DNA from: Kocuria palustris
GTDB lineage: Bacteria > Actinomycetota > Actinomycetes > Actinomycetales > Micrococcaceae
Direction: 5' to 3'
Length of the DNA: 64,000 nucleotides
Assembly: GCF_007666205.1 (NCBI RefSeq)
Contig: NZ_VDOR01000002.1
Span: 248,001-312,000, forward strand
Under the pieces are notes generated by a model that saw nothing but the letters and a program-made list of their open reading frames with translations, had not been told where the DNA came from and made no database searches. Both the position numbers and the translations under genes were made by a program. This document shows positions 43,905-51,677 of the stretch, piece by piece. How positions within the stretch are numbered: the first letter of the stretch is position 1; every line of letters begins with the position of its first letter.

Positions 43905-45751
43905 GCGACAGGACCCCCGACCAGAACACCCGCGGCAGCCAGGGCGCCGAGACCGCCCAGGACGAGCCGCAGGACCAGCAGGCCGTCCCGGCCTTCGCCG
44001 AGCTCGGCATCGACGGCCGCGTGCTGGCGGCGCTGGAGGGCATCGGCTACGAGAAGCCCTCGCCCATCCAGGCCGCGACCATCCCCGTGCTGCTCGAGGG
44101 CCGCGACGTCGTCGGCATGGCGCAGACCGGCACCGGCAAGACCGCGGCGTTCGCGGTCCCCGCGCTGTCCCGCCTGGCCGAGCTCGCCGATCTCAACGGC
44201 CCGACGGCCGCGACCCAGGTCCTCGTGCTGGCCCCCACCCGCGAGCTGGCGCTGCAGGTCGGCGAGGCCTTCGCCTCCTACGCCGCCCAGCTGGAGGACT
44301 TCACGGTCCTGCCCGTCTACGGCGGCTCCTCCTACGGGCCGCAGCTGGCCGGGCTGCGCCGCGGGGCCCAGGTGGTCGTCGGCACCCCGGGCCGCGTGAT
44401 CGACCACCTCAAGCGCGGGTCGCTGACGCTGCAGGACCTCCAGTACCTGGTCCTGGACGAGGCCGACGAGATGCTGCGCATGGGCTTCGCCGAGGACGTC
44501 GAGACGATCCTCTCCCAGACCCCGGAGGAGAAGCAGGTCGCGCTGTTCTCCGCGACGATGCCGCCGGCGATCCGCAAGATCGCGCAGAAGTACCTGCGCA
44601 GCCCGGAGGAGATCTCGGTCAAGGCGAAGACCTCGACCGCGACCAACATCCGCCAGCGGTACCTCCAGGTCATGGGCGCGCACAAGCTCGAGGCCATGAC
44701 CCGCCTGCTCGAGGTGGAGGAGCACGACGGCATCATCGTCTTCGTGCGCACCAAGGCCGCGACCGAGGAGGTCGCCGAGAAGCTGCGCGCCCGCGGCCAC
44801 GCCGCCGCCGCGATCAACGGCGACATCCCCCAGCAGGCCCGCGAGAAGTCCGTCGAGCAGCTGCGCTCCGGGAAGATCGACATCCTCGTCGCCACGGACG
44901 TCGCCGCCCGCGGCCTGGACGTCGAGCGCATCTCCCTGGTCGTGAACTACGACATCCCGCATGACACGGAGTCCTACGTCCACCGCATCGGCCGCACCGG
45001 CCGCGCGGGCCGGTCGGGCGATGCGATCCTCTTCATGACCCCGCGGGAGAAGTACCTCCTGCGCGCGATCGAGAAGACCACCCGCCAGCCGGTCGAGCAG
45101 ATGGCCATGCCCTCGGTCGAGGACGTGAACCGCACGCGGGTGGACCAGTTCGCCCAGTCGATCACGGACACGATCGAGTCGCAGGACCTCGGAGCCTTCC
45201 GCAGCATGGTCGAGGCCTATGTCGAGAAGCACGACGTCGACCCGGTCGAGGTCGCCGCCGCCCTGGCCGTGATCTCCCAGGGCGGCCAGCCGTTCTTCGC
45301 CGAGGAGCTGCCCGAGCCGCCCAAGCGCAAGGACCGCGAGCGCGCAGAGCGCTCGGAGCGCGGCGGACGCGCGCCGCGCGCGGAGGAGGGCAAGGCCACG
45401 TACTGGATGGCCGTCGGGCACAAGCACCGCGCCCTCCCGGGTTCGATCGTGGGCGCGCTGACCAACGAGGGCGGGCTCAAGGGCTCGGACATCGGCGCGA
45501 TCGAGATCAAGCCGTCGTTCACCCTGATCGGCCTGCCGGACGATCTCTCCCGCGGGGATCTCGAGCGCCTGGGCGCGATCGAGATCAACGGCCAGCGCCT
45601 CGACATCCGCCAGGATCGCGGCCCCAAGGGCGGCGGCCGCAGCGATCGCGGCGGCCGCCGCGGCGGCCGGTCGGCCCGCCCGGAGCACGGCGGCGGCCAC
45701 AAGAAGTTCACCGGGGGCCGCAAGGGCGGCCAGCGCCACGGCTCGCGCTGA
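43901..45751 (+). CDS. DEAD-box RNA helicase (DeaD/CsdA type)
   Basis: 616 residues. Q motif FAELGIDGRVLAALEGIGYEKPSPIQ (about 32-57), motif I AQTGTGKT (about 74), DEAD motif VLDEADEMLRMGF (about 186), SAT (about 218), and HRIGRTGRAGRSG (about 366). A DbpA-type RNA-binding domain follows (about 500-575: TYWMAVGHKHRALPGSIVGALTNEGGL), and then a Gly/Arg/Lys-rich RNA-binding tail. Role: unwinding structured RNA in ribosome assembly and at low temperature. GAGGAG precedes the ATG by 6 nt. Confidence 0.94.
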   Translation: MSDRTPDQNTRGSQGAETAQDEPQDQQAVPAFAELGIDGRVLAALEGIGYEKPSPIQAATIPVLLEGRDVVGMAQTGTGKTAAFAVPALSRLAELADLNGPTAATQVLVLAPTRELALQVGEAFASYAAQLEDFTVLPVYGGSSYGPQLAGLRRGAQVVVGTPGRVIDHLKRGSLTLQDLQYLVLDEADEMLRMGFAEDVETILSQTPEEKQVALFSATMPPAIRKIAQKYLRSPEEISVKAKTSTATNIRQRYLQVMGAHKLEAMTRLLEVEEHDGIIVFVRTKAATEEVAEKLRARGHAAAAINGDIPQQAREKSVEQLRSGKIDILVATDVAARGLDVERISLVVNYDIPHDTESYVHRIGRTGRAGRSGDAILFMTPREKYLLRAIEKTTRQPVEQMAMPSVEDVNRTRVDQFAQSITDTIESQDLGAFRSMVEAYVEKHDVDPVEVAAALAVISQGGQPFFAEELPEPPKRKDRERAERSERGGRAPRAEEGKATYWMAVGHKHRALPGSIVGALTNEGGLKGSDIGAIEIKPSFTLIGLPDDLSRGDLERLGAIEINGQRLDIRQDRGPKGGGRSDRGGRRGGRSARPEHGGGHKKFTGGRKGGQRHGSR

Positions 45752-45895
45752 AGCCCCTCCGGCCGCGCCGGCCCGGCGCCGCCGAGCCGGCTCGTCCAGG
45801 CCCCGTCCGCGGCCGCCCCATCGCGGCGCGCACGATGACGGGGCCTGCTCGCCTGCGCCCTCGGACGCGGCGGGCCGTTCTCGTATCGTGAGCCC

Positions 45896-47536
45896 ATGAC
45901 CGCCGCCTCCTTCGCCGCCTCGCGTATGGCCGCCCTGCGCTCGCAGCTGTCGTCGGTGCGCGGACGGGCCCTCGTCGTCGTCGTGACGATCACGGCGCTG
46001 ACGGTCCTGGCGATCGGCGCCGTCACGCACTGGGTGCGCCTGGGCCAGCTCGAGACCTCGGTCGTCCAGGGCACCGAGCAGGAGGCGGGAGAGCTGCAGC
46101 GGCTGCTGGATCGCGGGCCGGCCTCGGCCTCCGAGGACCAGGCGGACCGCGTCCCCACCGAGCTGCCGCCGGAGGACGCCTACGACAGCACCTTCGACAG
46201 CGTCGAGCACCTGCTGTGGACCTTCATGTCCACCTCCGTGCCGGCCCACAACGAGGTGATCGTGGGCGTGGTCGACGGCGACGTCCGCTACACGTACGAC
46301 GGGCCCGCAGGCGAGGGGCTCAGCCCCGAGGCGATCGAGGAGGTCGTGCGGGAGCACGGGCAGCCGGGGCGGACGGTCCACACGATGGACGAGCACGACG
46401 ACCGCGACATCGGCTTCGGGCTCATCCACGTGGACATCGCCGGCGACGAGCAGGAGGGGTACCTGGTCGTCGCCACGGACATCACCGCGGCCCGCGCTGA
46501 CATCATCGACTCCTGGTGGCGCTACGTCCTGATCTCGCTGCTGTTCCTGGTGGCGGCCTCGGCCGTGGCGTACTTCCTGATCGGGCGGGTGACCGCGCCG
46601 ATCTCCCGGCTGCGCGAGGCCACGGAGTCCATCTCGGCGCACGATCTCTCCGAGCGGGTCCAGGTGCCCGGCCAGGACTCGGACATCTCCAACCTGGCCG
46701 AGAACTTCAACAGCATGCTGGACCGGATCCAGACCGGCTTCGAGGAGCAGCGCCAGTTCCTGGACGATGCTGCGCACGAGCTGCGCACGCCGCTGACGAT
46801 CCTGCAGGGCAATCTCGAGCTGATGGACGAGGACGACCCAAAGGACGCCGCGGAGACCCGGGACCTGATGCTCGACGAGATCGGGCGCATGAACCGGCTG
46901 GTCGAGGACCTCCTGCTGCTGGCCAAGTCGCGGCGCCCCGACTTCATCCGCCCCGCGCCGATGGAGGTGGAGGCGTTCATGGACGACGCCTGCGCGCGGG
47001 TCAGCGCCCTGTCCGCGCAGCGCCGATGGCTCGTGGACGTCTCGACCGACGGCGCCCTGTCCGCGGATCGGGAGCGGCTCATGCAGGCGGTCATCCAGCT
47101 GGCGGCCAATGCCGTGAAGCACACCGACGAGGGCGACACGATCGCGCTCGGGGCCATGTGGGTGGACGACGCCCGCCGGGCGGGAAGCCGCAGGCTCGAG
47201 CTGTGGGTCCGCGACACCGGCGAGGGGATCGCCCACGCCGATCAGCTGCGCATCTTCGAGCGCTTCGGCCGGGCGGCCGCCGGGCGCACCGTCGAGGGGT
47301 CGGGCCTGGGGCTGTCCATCGTCTCGGCCATCGCGGCCGGCCACGGGGGCCGGGTGGGGCTGCGCTCCTCGCCGGGCCGGGGGTCCTGGTTCACCCTGCA
47401 CCTGCCCGAGCACGGGCCGTCGGCCGACGGCTCGGACCCGGCGGCCGTCGGCGGGGCGGTCCCCGAGATCCAGCTCGACAGCATGCCGGACAGCGCCGCA
47501 GGGGAGATCGAGCCTCGGCCGGCCGCCGGCCCGTGA
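45896..47536 (+). CDS. Sensor histidine kinase
   Basis: 546 residues. Helix 1 at about 24-45, an acidic extracytoplasmic sensor of about 155 residues, helix 2 at about 206-226, then HAMP (about 228-280). HisKA has FLDDAAHELRTPLTILQG with the phospho-acceptor His near residue 294; the HATPase carries NAVKHTDEGD, DTGEGIA and GSGLGLSI. A Pro/Ala/Glu tail ends it. TATCGT (45884-45889) ends 6 nt before the ATG: leaderless. It lies 100 nt before its response regulator. The organisation resembles MprB-type envelope-stress kinases, but the signal is unknown. Confidence 0.93.
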   Translation: MTAASFAASRMAALRSQLSSVRGRALVVVVTITALTVLAIGAVTHWVRLGQLETSVVQGTEQEAGELQRLLDRGPASASEDQADRVPTELPPEDAYDSTFDSVEHLLWTFMSTSVPAHNEVIVGVVDGDVRYTYDGPAGEGLSPEAIEEVVREHGQPGRTVHTMDEHDDRDIGFGLIHVDIAGDEQEGYLVVATDITAARADIIDSWWRYVLISLLFLVAASAVAYFLIGRVTAPISRLREATESISAHDLSERVQVPGQDSDISNLAENFNSMLDRIQTGFEEQRQFLDDAAHELRTPLTILQGNLELMDEDDPKDAAETRDLMLDEIGRMNRLVEDLLLLAKSRRPDFIRPAPMEVEAFMDDACARVSALSAQRRWLVDVSTDGALSADRERLMQAVIQLAANAVKHTDEGDTIALGAMWVDDARRAGSRRLELWVRDTGEGIAHADQLRIFERFGRAAAGRTVEGSGLGLSIVSAIAAGHGGRVGLRSSPGRGSWFTLHLPEHGPSADGSDPAAVGGAVPEIQLDSMPDSAAGEIEPRPAAGP

Positions 47537-47550
47537 CGACCGGCGGGACT

Positions 47551-47572
47551 CTCCTGCGCCTCTCATCTGAGC
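47551..47572 (+). promoter_or_regulatory. 11-nt direct repeats before the response regulator gene
   Basis: CTCCTGCGCCT (47551-47561) and CTCATCTGAGC (47562-47572) are tandem 11-nt units, the spacing used by OmpR-family regulators. The same CTCATC core repeats with the same period before the gene at 48380, suggesting autoregulation plus a local target. Confidence 0.4.
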
Positions 47573-47636
47573 GTGCGAGCCTGCCCGGGCGGGGACGGCC
47601 CGTGCACGGCGACGACTCCCGAGGGGGCAGGCACCG

Positions 47637-48305
47637 ATGGCGAACATCCTGATCGCGGAGGACGAGGAGAGGATCTCCCGCTTCATCCAGAAGGGCCTGC
47701 GCGCCTCCGGCTACGAGACCACCGTGGTCGAGGACGGGGTCGAGGCCCTCGACCTGGCCAGCACCGGGATCTACGACCTGCTCGTGCTCGACATCGGGCT
47801 GCCCGGCCTGGACGGCTTCGAGGTGCTGTCGCGGCTGCGCTCCGGCGGCTCGGCCATGCCCGTGATCATGTGCACGGCCCGCGACACCGTCGAGGACACG
47901 GTCCAGGGGCTGGACTCGGGGGCCGACGACTACCTGGCCAAGCCGTTCCGCTTCGCCGAGCTGCTGGCGCGGGTGAAGGCGCGCCTGCGGCAGGTCGGCG
48001 CGGCCGGGGACAGCGACGGCCGCATCTCGTGCGGGACCCTGACCCTCGACATCGCCCGGCGATGCGCCTTCGTCGAGGACCGGGAGATCGCGCTGTCCGC
48101 CCGCGAGTTCTCCATGGCCCAGGTCTTCCTGGAGAACCCCGGCCAGGTCCTGACCCGCGACCTGCTGCTGAACAAGGTCTGGGGCTACGACTTCGAGGGC
48201 TCCTCGAACGTCGTGGACGTCTACGTCCGCTACCTGCGCAACAAGCTGGGGGCGCAGCGGATCATCACCGTCCGCGGCACCGGCTACCGCCTGGCCGAGA
48301 TCTGA
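47637..48305 (+). CDS. OmpR-family response regulator
   Basis: 222 residues. The receiver domain has the acidic pair in IAEDEERIS, the phosphorylated Asp in LLVLDIGLPGLDGFE (about 51), CTAR and the lysine in DDYLAKPFR (about 103). The C-terminal winged helix ends NVVDVYVRYLRNKLGAQRIITVRGTGYRLAEI. GAGGGGG lies about 10 nt before the ATG. It is partner of the kinase just upstream; the likely regulon includes itself and the exported protein gene that follows, judged by shared direct repeats. Confidence 0.95.
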   Translation: MANILIAEDEERISRFIQKGLRASGYETTVVEDGVEALDLASTGIYDLLVLDIGLPGLDGFEVLSRLRSGGSAMPVIMCTARDTVEDTVQGLDSGADDYLAKPFRFAELLARVKARLRQVGAAGDSDGRISCGTLTLDIARRCAFVEDREIALSAREFSMAQVFLENPGQVLTRDLLLNKVWGYDFEGSSNVVDVYVRYLRNKLGAQRIITVRGTGYRLAEI

Positions 48306-48340
48306 GCCGAGCCCGGGGGGGCTCCGGAGCACGTCGGGTC

Positions 48341-48362
48341 CTCATCGCCGTCTCATCGGCCG
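48341..48362 (+). promoter_or_regulatory. CTCATCG direct repeats before the exported acidic protein gene
   Basis: CTCATCGCCGT (48341-48351) is followed directly by CTCATCGGCCG (48352-48362): two near-identical 11-nt units ending 17 nt before the ATG, a classical OmpR-family binding arrangement, just downstream of such a regulator gene. Confidence 0.5.
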
Positions 48363-48379
48363 TCGGCACTGTGGGGGAC

Positions 48380-48979
48380 ATGCGATTCCTCTGGTCAGCC
48401 CTCGCTCTGGTCGCCGCTGCGACGATCGCCGTCGCGCTGTGGATCTCGATCGGCTCGGCCTCCGGCGAGCCCGATGTCCTGGGCGACGGCGTCGAGCAGC
48501 AGGCGCCGCAGGAGACGGCCGCGCCCGATCGGACCGCGCCTCCGGAGGACCGCGAGGCCGAGGACGACCCGAGCGGCGACCCGTTCCGGGACGGGCCCGG
48601 CGGGGCCTCGGACGGCGAGCCGAGCGGCACGGAGGCCGGGGGAGAGCCCGCGGCCGACGAGCCGGCCGCGGGCCCGGACGGGGGATCGGGGCCCGCGCCG
48701 GGCTCAGGGCCCGCGCAGGGCACCGCACCGGAGGCGGCCGGGCAGGAGCCCGGCCGCGGCTCCGGCGACACGGGCGCACCGGCTCCCGCCCCCGTCCCCG
48801 CACCGGCACCCGCGCCGGCCCCGGCTCCTGCGCCGGCCCCGGATCGGGGCACTGTGCCGGTCCCGCTGGAGCGTCCCCAGCCCTACTACGGCGGCGACGA
48901 CGCGGACGACGACTGGGGCGATGACGACGGGGACGACGAGTGGGACGACGATGCCTGGGAGGGCGACGGGGACGACTGA
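48380..48979 (+). CDS. Exported or membrane-anchored acidic Pro-rich protein
   Basis: 199 residues. A signal-type helix (about 3-25, FLWSALALVAAATIAVALWI) is followed by an acidic Gly/Pro/Ala/Glu region, an AP dipeptide run (about 136-155) and an Asp/Trp/Tyr-rich end (QPYYGGDDADDDWGDDDGDD). No enzymatic domain is visible. It could bind cations or span the cell wall. GGGGG lies 4-8 nt before the ATG. Its position after the two-component genes with shared repeats suggests it is their target or an accessory to the sensor. Confidence 0.7.
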   Translation: MRFLWSALALVAAATIAVALWISIGSASGEPDVLGDGVEQQAPQETAAPDRTAPPEDREAEDDPSGDPFRDGPGGASDGEPSGTEAGGEPAADEPAAGPDGGSGPAPGSGPAQGTAPEAAGQEPGRGSGDTGAPAPAPVPAPAPAPAPAPAPAPDRGTVPVPLERPQPYYGGDDADDDWGDDDGDDEWDDDAWEGDGDD

Positions 48980-49025
48980 GCCGATTTCACGTCCCGAGCA
49001 GGTGTGCTGTACAGTATTCGCCGTT

Positions 49026-49097
49026 GCCCCGATAGCTCAGTGGTAGAGCGCCATCTTGGTAAGATGGAGGTCCCGGGATCGATTCCCGGTCGGGGCT
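49026..49097 (+). tRNA. tRNA-Thr (anticodon GGT)
   Basis: Acceptor 49026-49032 pairs with 49090-49096, discriminator T at 49097, no encoded CCA. Anticodon GGT at 49058-49060 in loop TTGGTAA. The T-loop reads ATCGATT, so position 54 is A rather than T. The 59-nt spacer to the next tRNA holds a GAGATGA...TCATCTC inverted repeat (49101-49107 with 49146-49152). Confidence 0.96.
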
Positions 49098-49156
49098 CTC
49101 GAGATGAGGGCCCGCATCCGCGTCATGACGGGGAGGCGGGCATCATCATCTCTCCT

Positions 49157-49230
49157 GGCGGTGTAGCTCAGCTGGTTAGAGCGCACGACTCATAATCGTG
49201 AGGTCGACGGATCGAGCCCGTCCACCGCTA
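49157..49230 (+). tRNA. tRNA-Met (anticodon CAT), elongator type
   Basis: Acceptor GGCGGTG (49157-49163) pairs with CACCGCT (49223-49229) with a G-U end pair, discriminator A at 49230. Anticodon CAT at 49191-49193 in loop CTCATAA. It lacks the initiator's three G-C pairs in the anticodon stem. Like the preceding tRNA-Thr, its T-loop starts with A (ATCGAGC). An Ile-CAT tRNA is less likely given the acceptor. Confidence 0.93.
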
Positions 49231-49237
49231 CGGACCA

Positions 49238-49272
49238 GGAAGCCCGTGATCCCCTGCGGATCGCGGGCTTCC
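49238..49272 (+). terminator. Terminator of the tRNA-Thr/tRNA-Met unit
   Basis: A 14-bp stem (49238-49251 with 49259-49272, one U-G pair) and a 7-nt loop, directly after tRNA-Met. Confidence 0.7.
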
Positions 49273-49392
49273 GTCATTGCAGAGCCCCTCGGCTCTTCCG
49301 ACCTGCTCGGCCGCTTCCGCACCGCGTCGTCGCCGGCGCCCCTGCGCGGCAGCGCGACCGGGTCCACGCATCGACCGGGAGGTTCCACCGCC

Positions 49393-49842
49393 ATGGCCAT
49401 CACCCCCGAGCTCGTCGGCCGGACGTATCCGGCCATCGAGCCCTACTGCGTCTCCCGCGAGGCGGTGCGCGCGTTCGCCGCCGCCGTGCGCGCCCAGGAC
49501 CCAGCGCACACGGATCCCGAGGCCGCCCGGGCCCTCGGGCACGACGACCTGGTGGCGCCGCCCACCTTCGCGATCGTCGTCGCCCAGCGCGCCGAGGCCG
49601 CCGTCGTCGCCGATCCCGAGGCAGGGATCGACTTCTCCCGCGTGGTCCACGCGGACCAGCGGTTCACGCATGCCCGCCCCATCGTCGTCGGCGACGAGCT
49701 GAGCGCGGCCACCACGGTCGATGCCGTGCGATCCGTGGGCAGCGGCGCCATGGTGACGTTCCGCACCGAGATCACGGACCCTCAGGGGCGGCCGGTGTCG
49801 ACCGCGCGCTCGTCCCTGCTGGTGAGAGGAGACGACCAGTGA
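49393..49842 (+). CDS. hadA: HadA-like (R)-hydratase subunit (FAS1-type MaoC N-terminal dehydratase)
   Basis: 149 residues, a hot-dog fold domain similar to mycobacterial HadA/HadC: YPAIEPYCVSREAVRAFAAAVRAQDPAHTD, then LVAPPTFAIVV and VHADQRFTHARPIVVGDEL. It lacks the catalytic Asp-His pair, which the partner supplies. As a heterodimer with the next gene product it should dehydrate 3-hydroxyacyl-ACP/CoA in fatty acid elongation. GGAGGT lies 9 nt before ATG 49393. The stop overlaps the hadB GTG (GTGA). Confidence 0.88.
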   Translation: MAITPELVGRTYPAIEPYCVSREAVRAFAAAVRAQDPAHTDPEAARALGHDDLVAPPTFAIVVAQRAEAAVVADPEAGIDFSRVVHADQRFTHARPIVVGDELSAATTVDAVRSVGSGAMVTFRTEITDPQGRPVSTARSSLLVRGDDQ

Positions 49843-50342
49843 CCGCAGCGAACAGCGCCCCCGTGCTCGCCGAGCTCGAGAAGGGGCAGGAGGTGGCGCG
49901 CCGCGAGCTCGAGCTCTCCCGAGCCGATCTGGTGCGCTACGCCGCCGCCTCCGGGGACTTCAACCCGATCCACTGGAACCAGGCGTTCGCCCGCTCCGTC
50001 GGGCTGCCGGACGTGATCGCCCACGGGATGCTCACCATGGGCGCGGCCATGCAGGTCGTCGCGGACTGGGCCGGCGATCCCGCCCGCGTGATCGACGTCC
50101 AGACGCGCTTCACCAAGCCGGTCGTGGTGCCCGACGGCGTCCGGGAGGGCTCCGTCGAGATCGAGCCGTCCACCGCGCTGAGCGTCGTCGGCGTCGTCGG
50201 CGCCCTGGACGAGGAGGAGGGGACGGCCCGCATCGATCTCACGGTGACGGCCCCCGACCTCTCCGACCCGCAGGCCGATCCCGCCGCGGCGGCCCCGCAG
50301 AAGGTCCTGGTGAAGGCCCAGGCCGTGGTGTCCTGCCGTTGA
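49839..50342 (+). CDS. hadB: HadB-like MaoC dehydratase, catalytic subunit
   Basis: 167 residues. The hydratase-2 motif SGDFNPIHWNQAFARSVGLPDVIAHGMLTMG (about 44-74) has the catalytic Asp and His. It pairs with the HadA-like protein encoded just upstream. In actinobacteria without mycolic acids such pairs probably serve the type II fatty acid cycle in place of FabZ; no fabZ lies in this window to test that. The C-terminal 30 residues are Asp/Ala-rich then basic. Start overlaps hadA, stop overlaps the MFS start. Confidence 0.9.
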   Translation: MTAANSAPVLAELEKGQEVARRELELSRADLVRYAAASGDFNPIHWNQAFARSVGLPDVIAHGMLTMGAAMQVVADWAGDPARVIDVQTRFTKPVVVPDGVREGSVEIEPSTALSVVGVVGALDEEEGTARIDLTVTAPDLSDPQADPAAAAPQKVLVKAQAVVSCR

Positions 50343-51667
50343 GCGGCGGCTCCTCCGGCCCGAGCCTGCGCCCGTGGCGCCTGGCGGTCTTCGCCGTCTA
50401 CTTCGCCTCCGGCATCGCGATCTCCGCGTGGCTGACGCGGATCCCCGCGATCTCCGAGCAGCTCGGCCTGGGTCCCGCGGCCATGGGCGCCCTGCTGCTG
50501 ACGCAGACGATCGCGGCCTTCGCCTCCGTCTCCACCTCGGGCATGACCGTCATGCGGCTGGGGGCCAGGCGCACGATCGCGGTCACCGCGGGGCTGGTGG
50601 TGCTCGGGATGATCCTCATCGGGGTCGGGGTGAGCCTGCTCGGCTCCGTCGCGGCCACGGCCGTCGGGATGCTGCTGTTCGGACTCGGCTCCGCGACCTG
50701 GAACGTCGCCTCCAACGTCGAGGGAGCAGCGCTCGAGGGCGCCATGGGACGCAGCATCATGCCGCTGATGCACGCCTTCTTCTCGATCGGCACCGTCACG
50801 GGGGCCGTGGTCGGCTCCCTGGCCACCGCCGGGGGCGTGCCGGTGGTGTGGCACGTCGGCGGCATGGCACTGGCCATGGGCCTGCTCGTGGCGCTCGCGC
50901 TGCCGCGCTTCCAGGGCGAGCGGCGCGCCTCGGCGACCGCGCCCGAGGCGAATCCCGTCTCCTCCCAGATGCCGATCATCACCGGGACCCTGCAGCGGCT
51001 GGACCTCGACTCCGACGGGCGGGCCCGCGAGCCCGCCGCCGTCGCAACGGACCCCTCGTACGGGGTCGGCGACGCCTGGCGCGACCGGCGCACGATCCTG
51101 GTGGGCGTCTTCGTGCTCGGCATGGCGCTGACCGAGGGCGCGGCCAACGACTGGGTCGCCCTGGCGATCACCGACGGCTACGACGCCCCCGCCCACCTGG
51201 GCGCTATCGGCTACGGCATCTTCGTGGCCGCCATGACCACCGGCCGGCTCAGCGGCACGTGGCTGATCGACCGGTTCGGGCGCCTCCCGGTGCTGCGCAC
51301 GGCCTGCGCCCTGGCCCTGGTCGGGCTGGGCGTGTTCGTCTTCTCCCCGTCGCTGCCCGTCGGCATGGTCTCCCTGTTCCTGTGGGGCCTCGGCGCCTCG
51401 CTCGGCTTCCCCGTGGGCATGTCCGCGGCGGCCGACGACCCGCGCCGCGCGGCGGCCGGCGTCTCGGTCGTGTCGACGATCGGCTACGGCGCCTTCCTGG
51501 GCGGACCGCCCCTGCTCGGGCTGCTGGGCGAGCTCGTGGGCGTGCGCCAGGCCCTTGCGCTCGTCATGCTCTTCGTCGTCGTCTCCCTGCTGCTCGTCTC
51601 CAACCTGCGCCCGCCTGCCGCCGCGGAGGGCCCGGCCGTCGCCGCAGGCCGGGGCGCTCGTCGTTAG
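50339..51667 (+). CDS. MFS transporter
   Basis: 442 residues, 12 helices with a hydrophilic central loop (about 195-240). It begins LRPWRLAVFAVYFASGIAISAWLTRIPAISEQLGL and contains AAMGALLLTQT and NVASNVEGAALEGAMGRSIMPLMHAFFSIGT, a layout shared with the fucose-permease-like/YbjJ MFS group; the substrate is unknown. The apparent start is TTG at 50339, overlapping the hadB stop (TTGA). It is inserted between hadB and murB. Its TAG stop forms part of the murB -10 hexamer. Confidence 0.87.
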   Translation: MSGGSSGPSLRPWRLAVFAVYFASGIAISAWLTRIPAISEQLGLGPAAMGALLLTQTIAAFASVSTSGMTVMRLGARRTIAVTAGLVVLGMILIGVGVSLLGSVAATAVGMLLFGLGSATWNVASNVEGAALEGAMGRSIMPLMHAFFSIGTVTGAVVGSLATAGGVPVVWHVGGMALAMGLLVALALPRFQGERRASATAPEANPVSSQMPIITGTLQRLDLDSDGRAREPAAVATDPSYGVGDAWRDRRTILVGVFVLGMALTEGAANDWVALAITDGYDAPAHLGAIGYGIFVAAMTTGRLSGTWLIDRFGRLPVLRTACALALVGLGVFVFSPSLPVGMVSLFLWGLGASLGFPVGMSAAADDPRRAAAGVSVVSTIGYGAFLGGPPLLGLLGELVGVRQALALVMLFVVVSLLLVSNLRPPAAAEGPAVAAGRGARR

Positions 51668-51677
51668 GATCGATGCC

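Noticed and set aside
45896-48305. Two-component system as PhoR-PhoP because of the two PHO-like boxes in the window
   Set aside because: Kinase-first gene order, an acidic extracytoplasmic sensor and different repeats (CTCATC) before its own genes do not fit PhoPR; the PHO regulator is probably encoded elsewhere.
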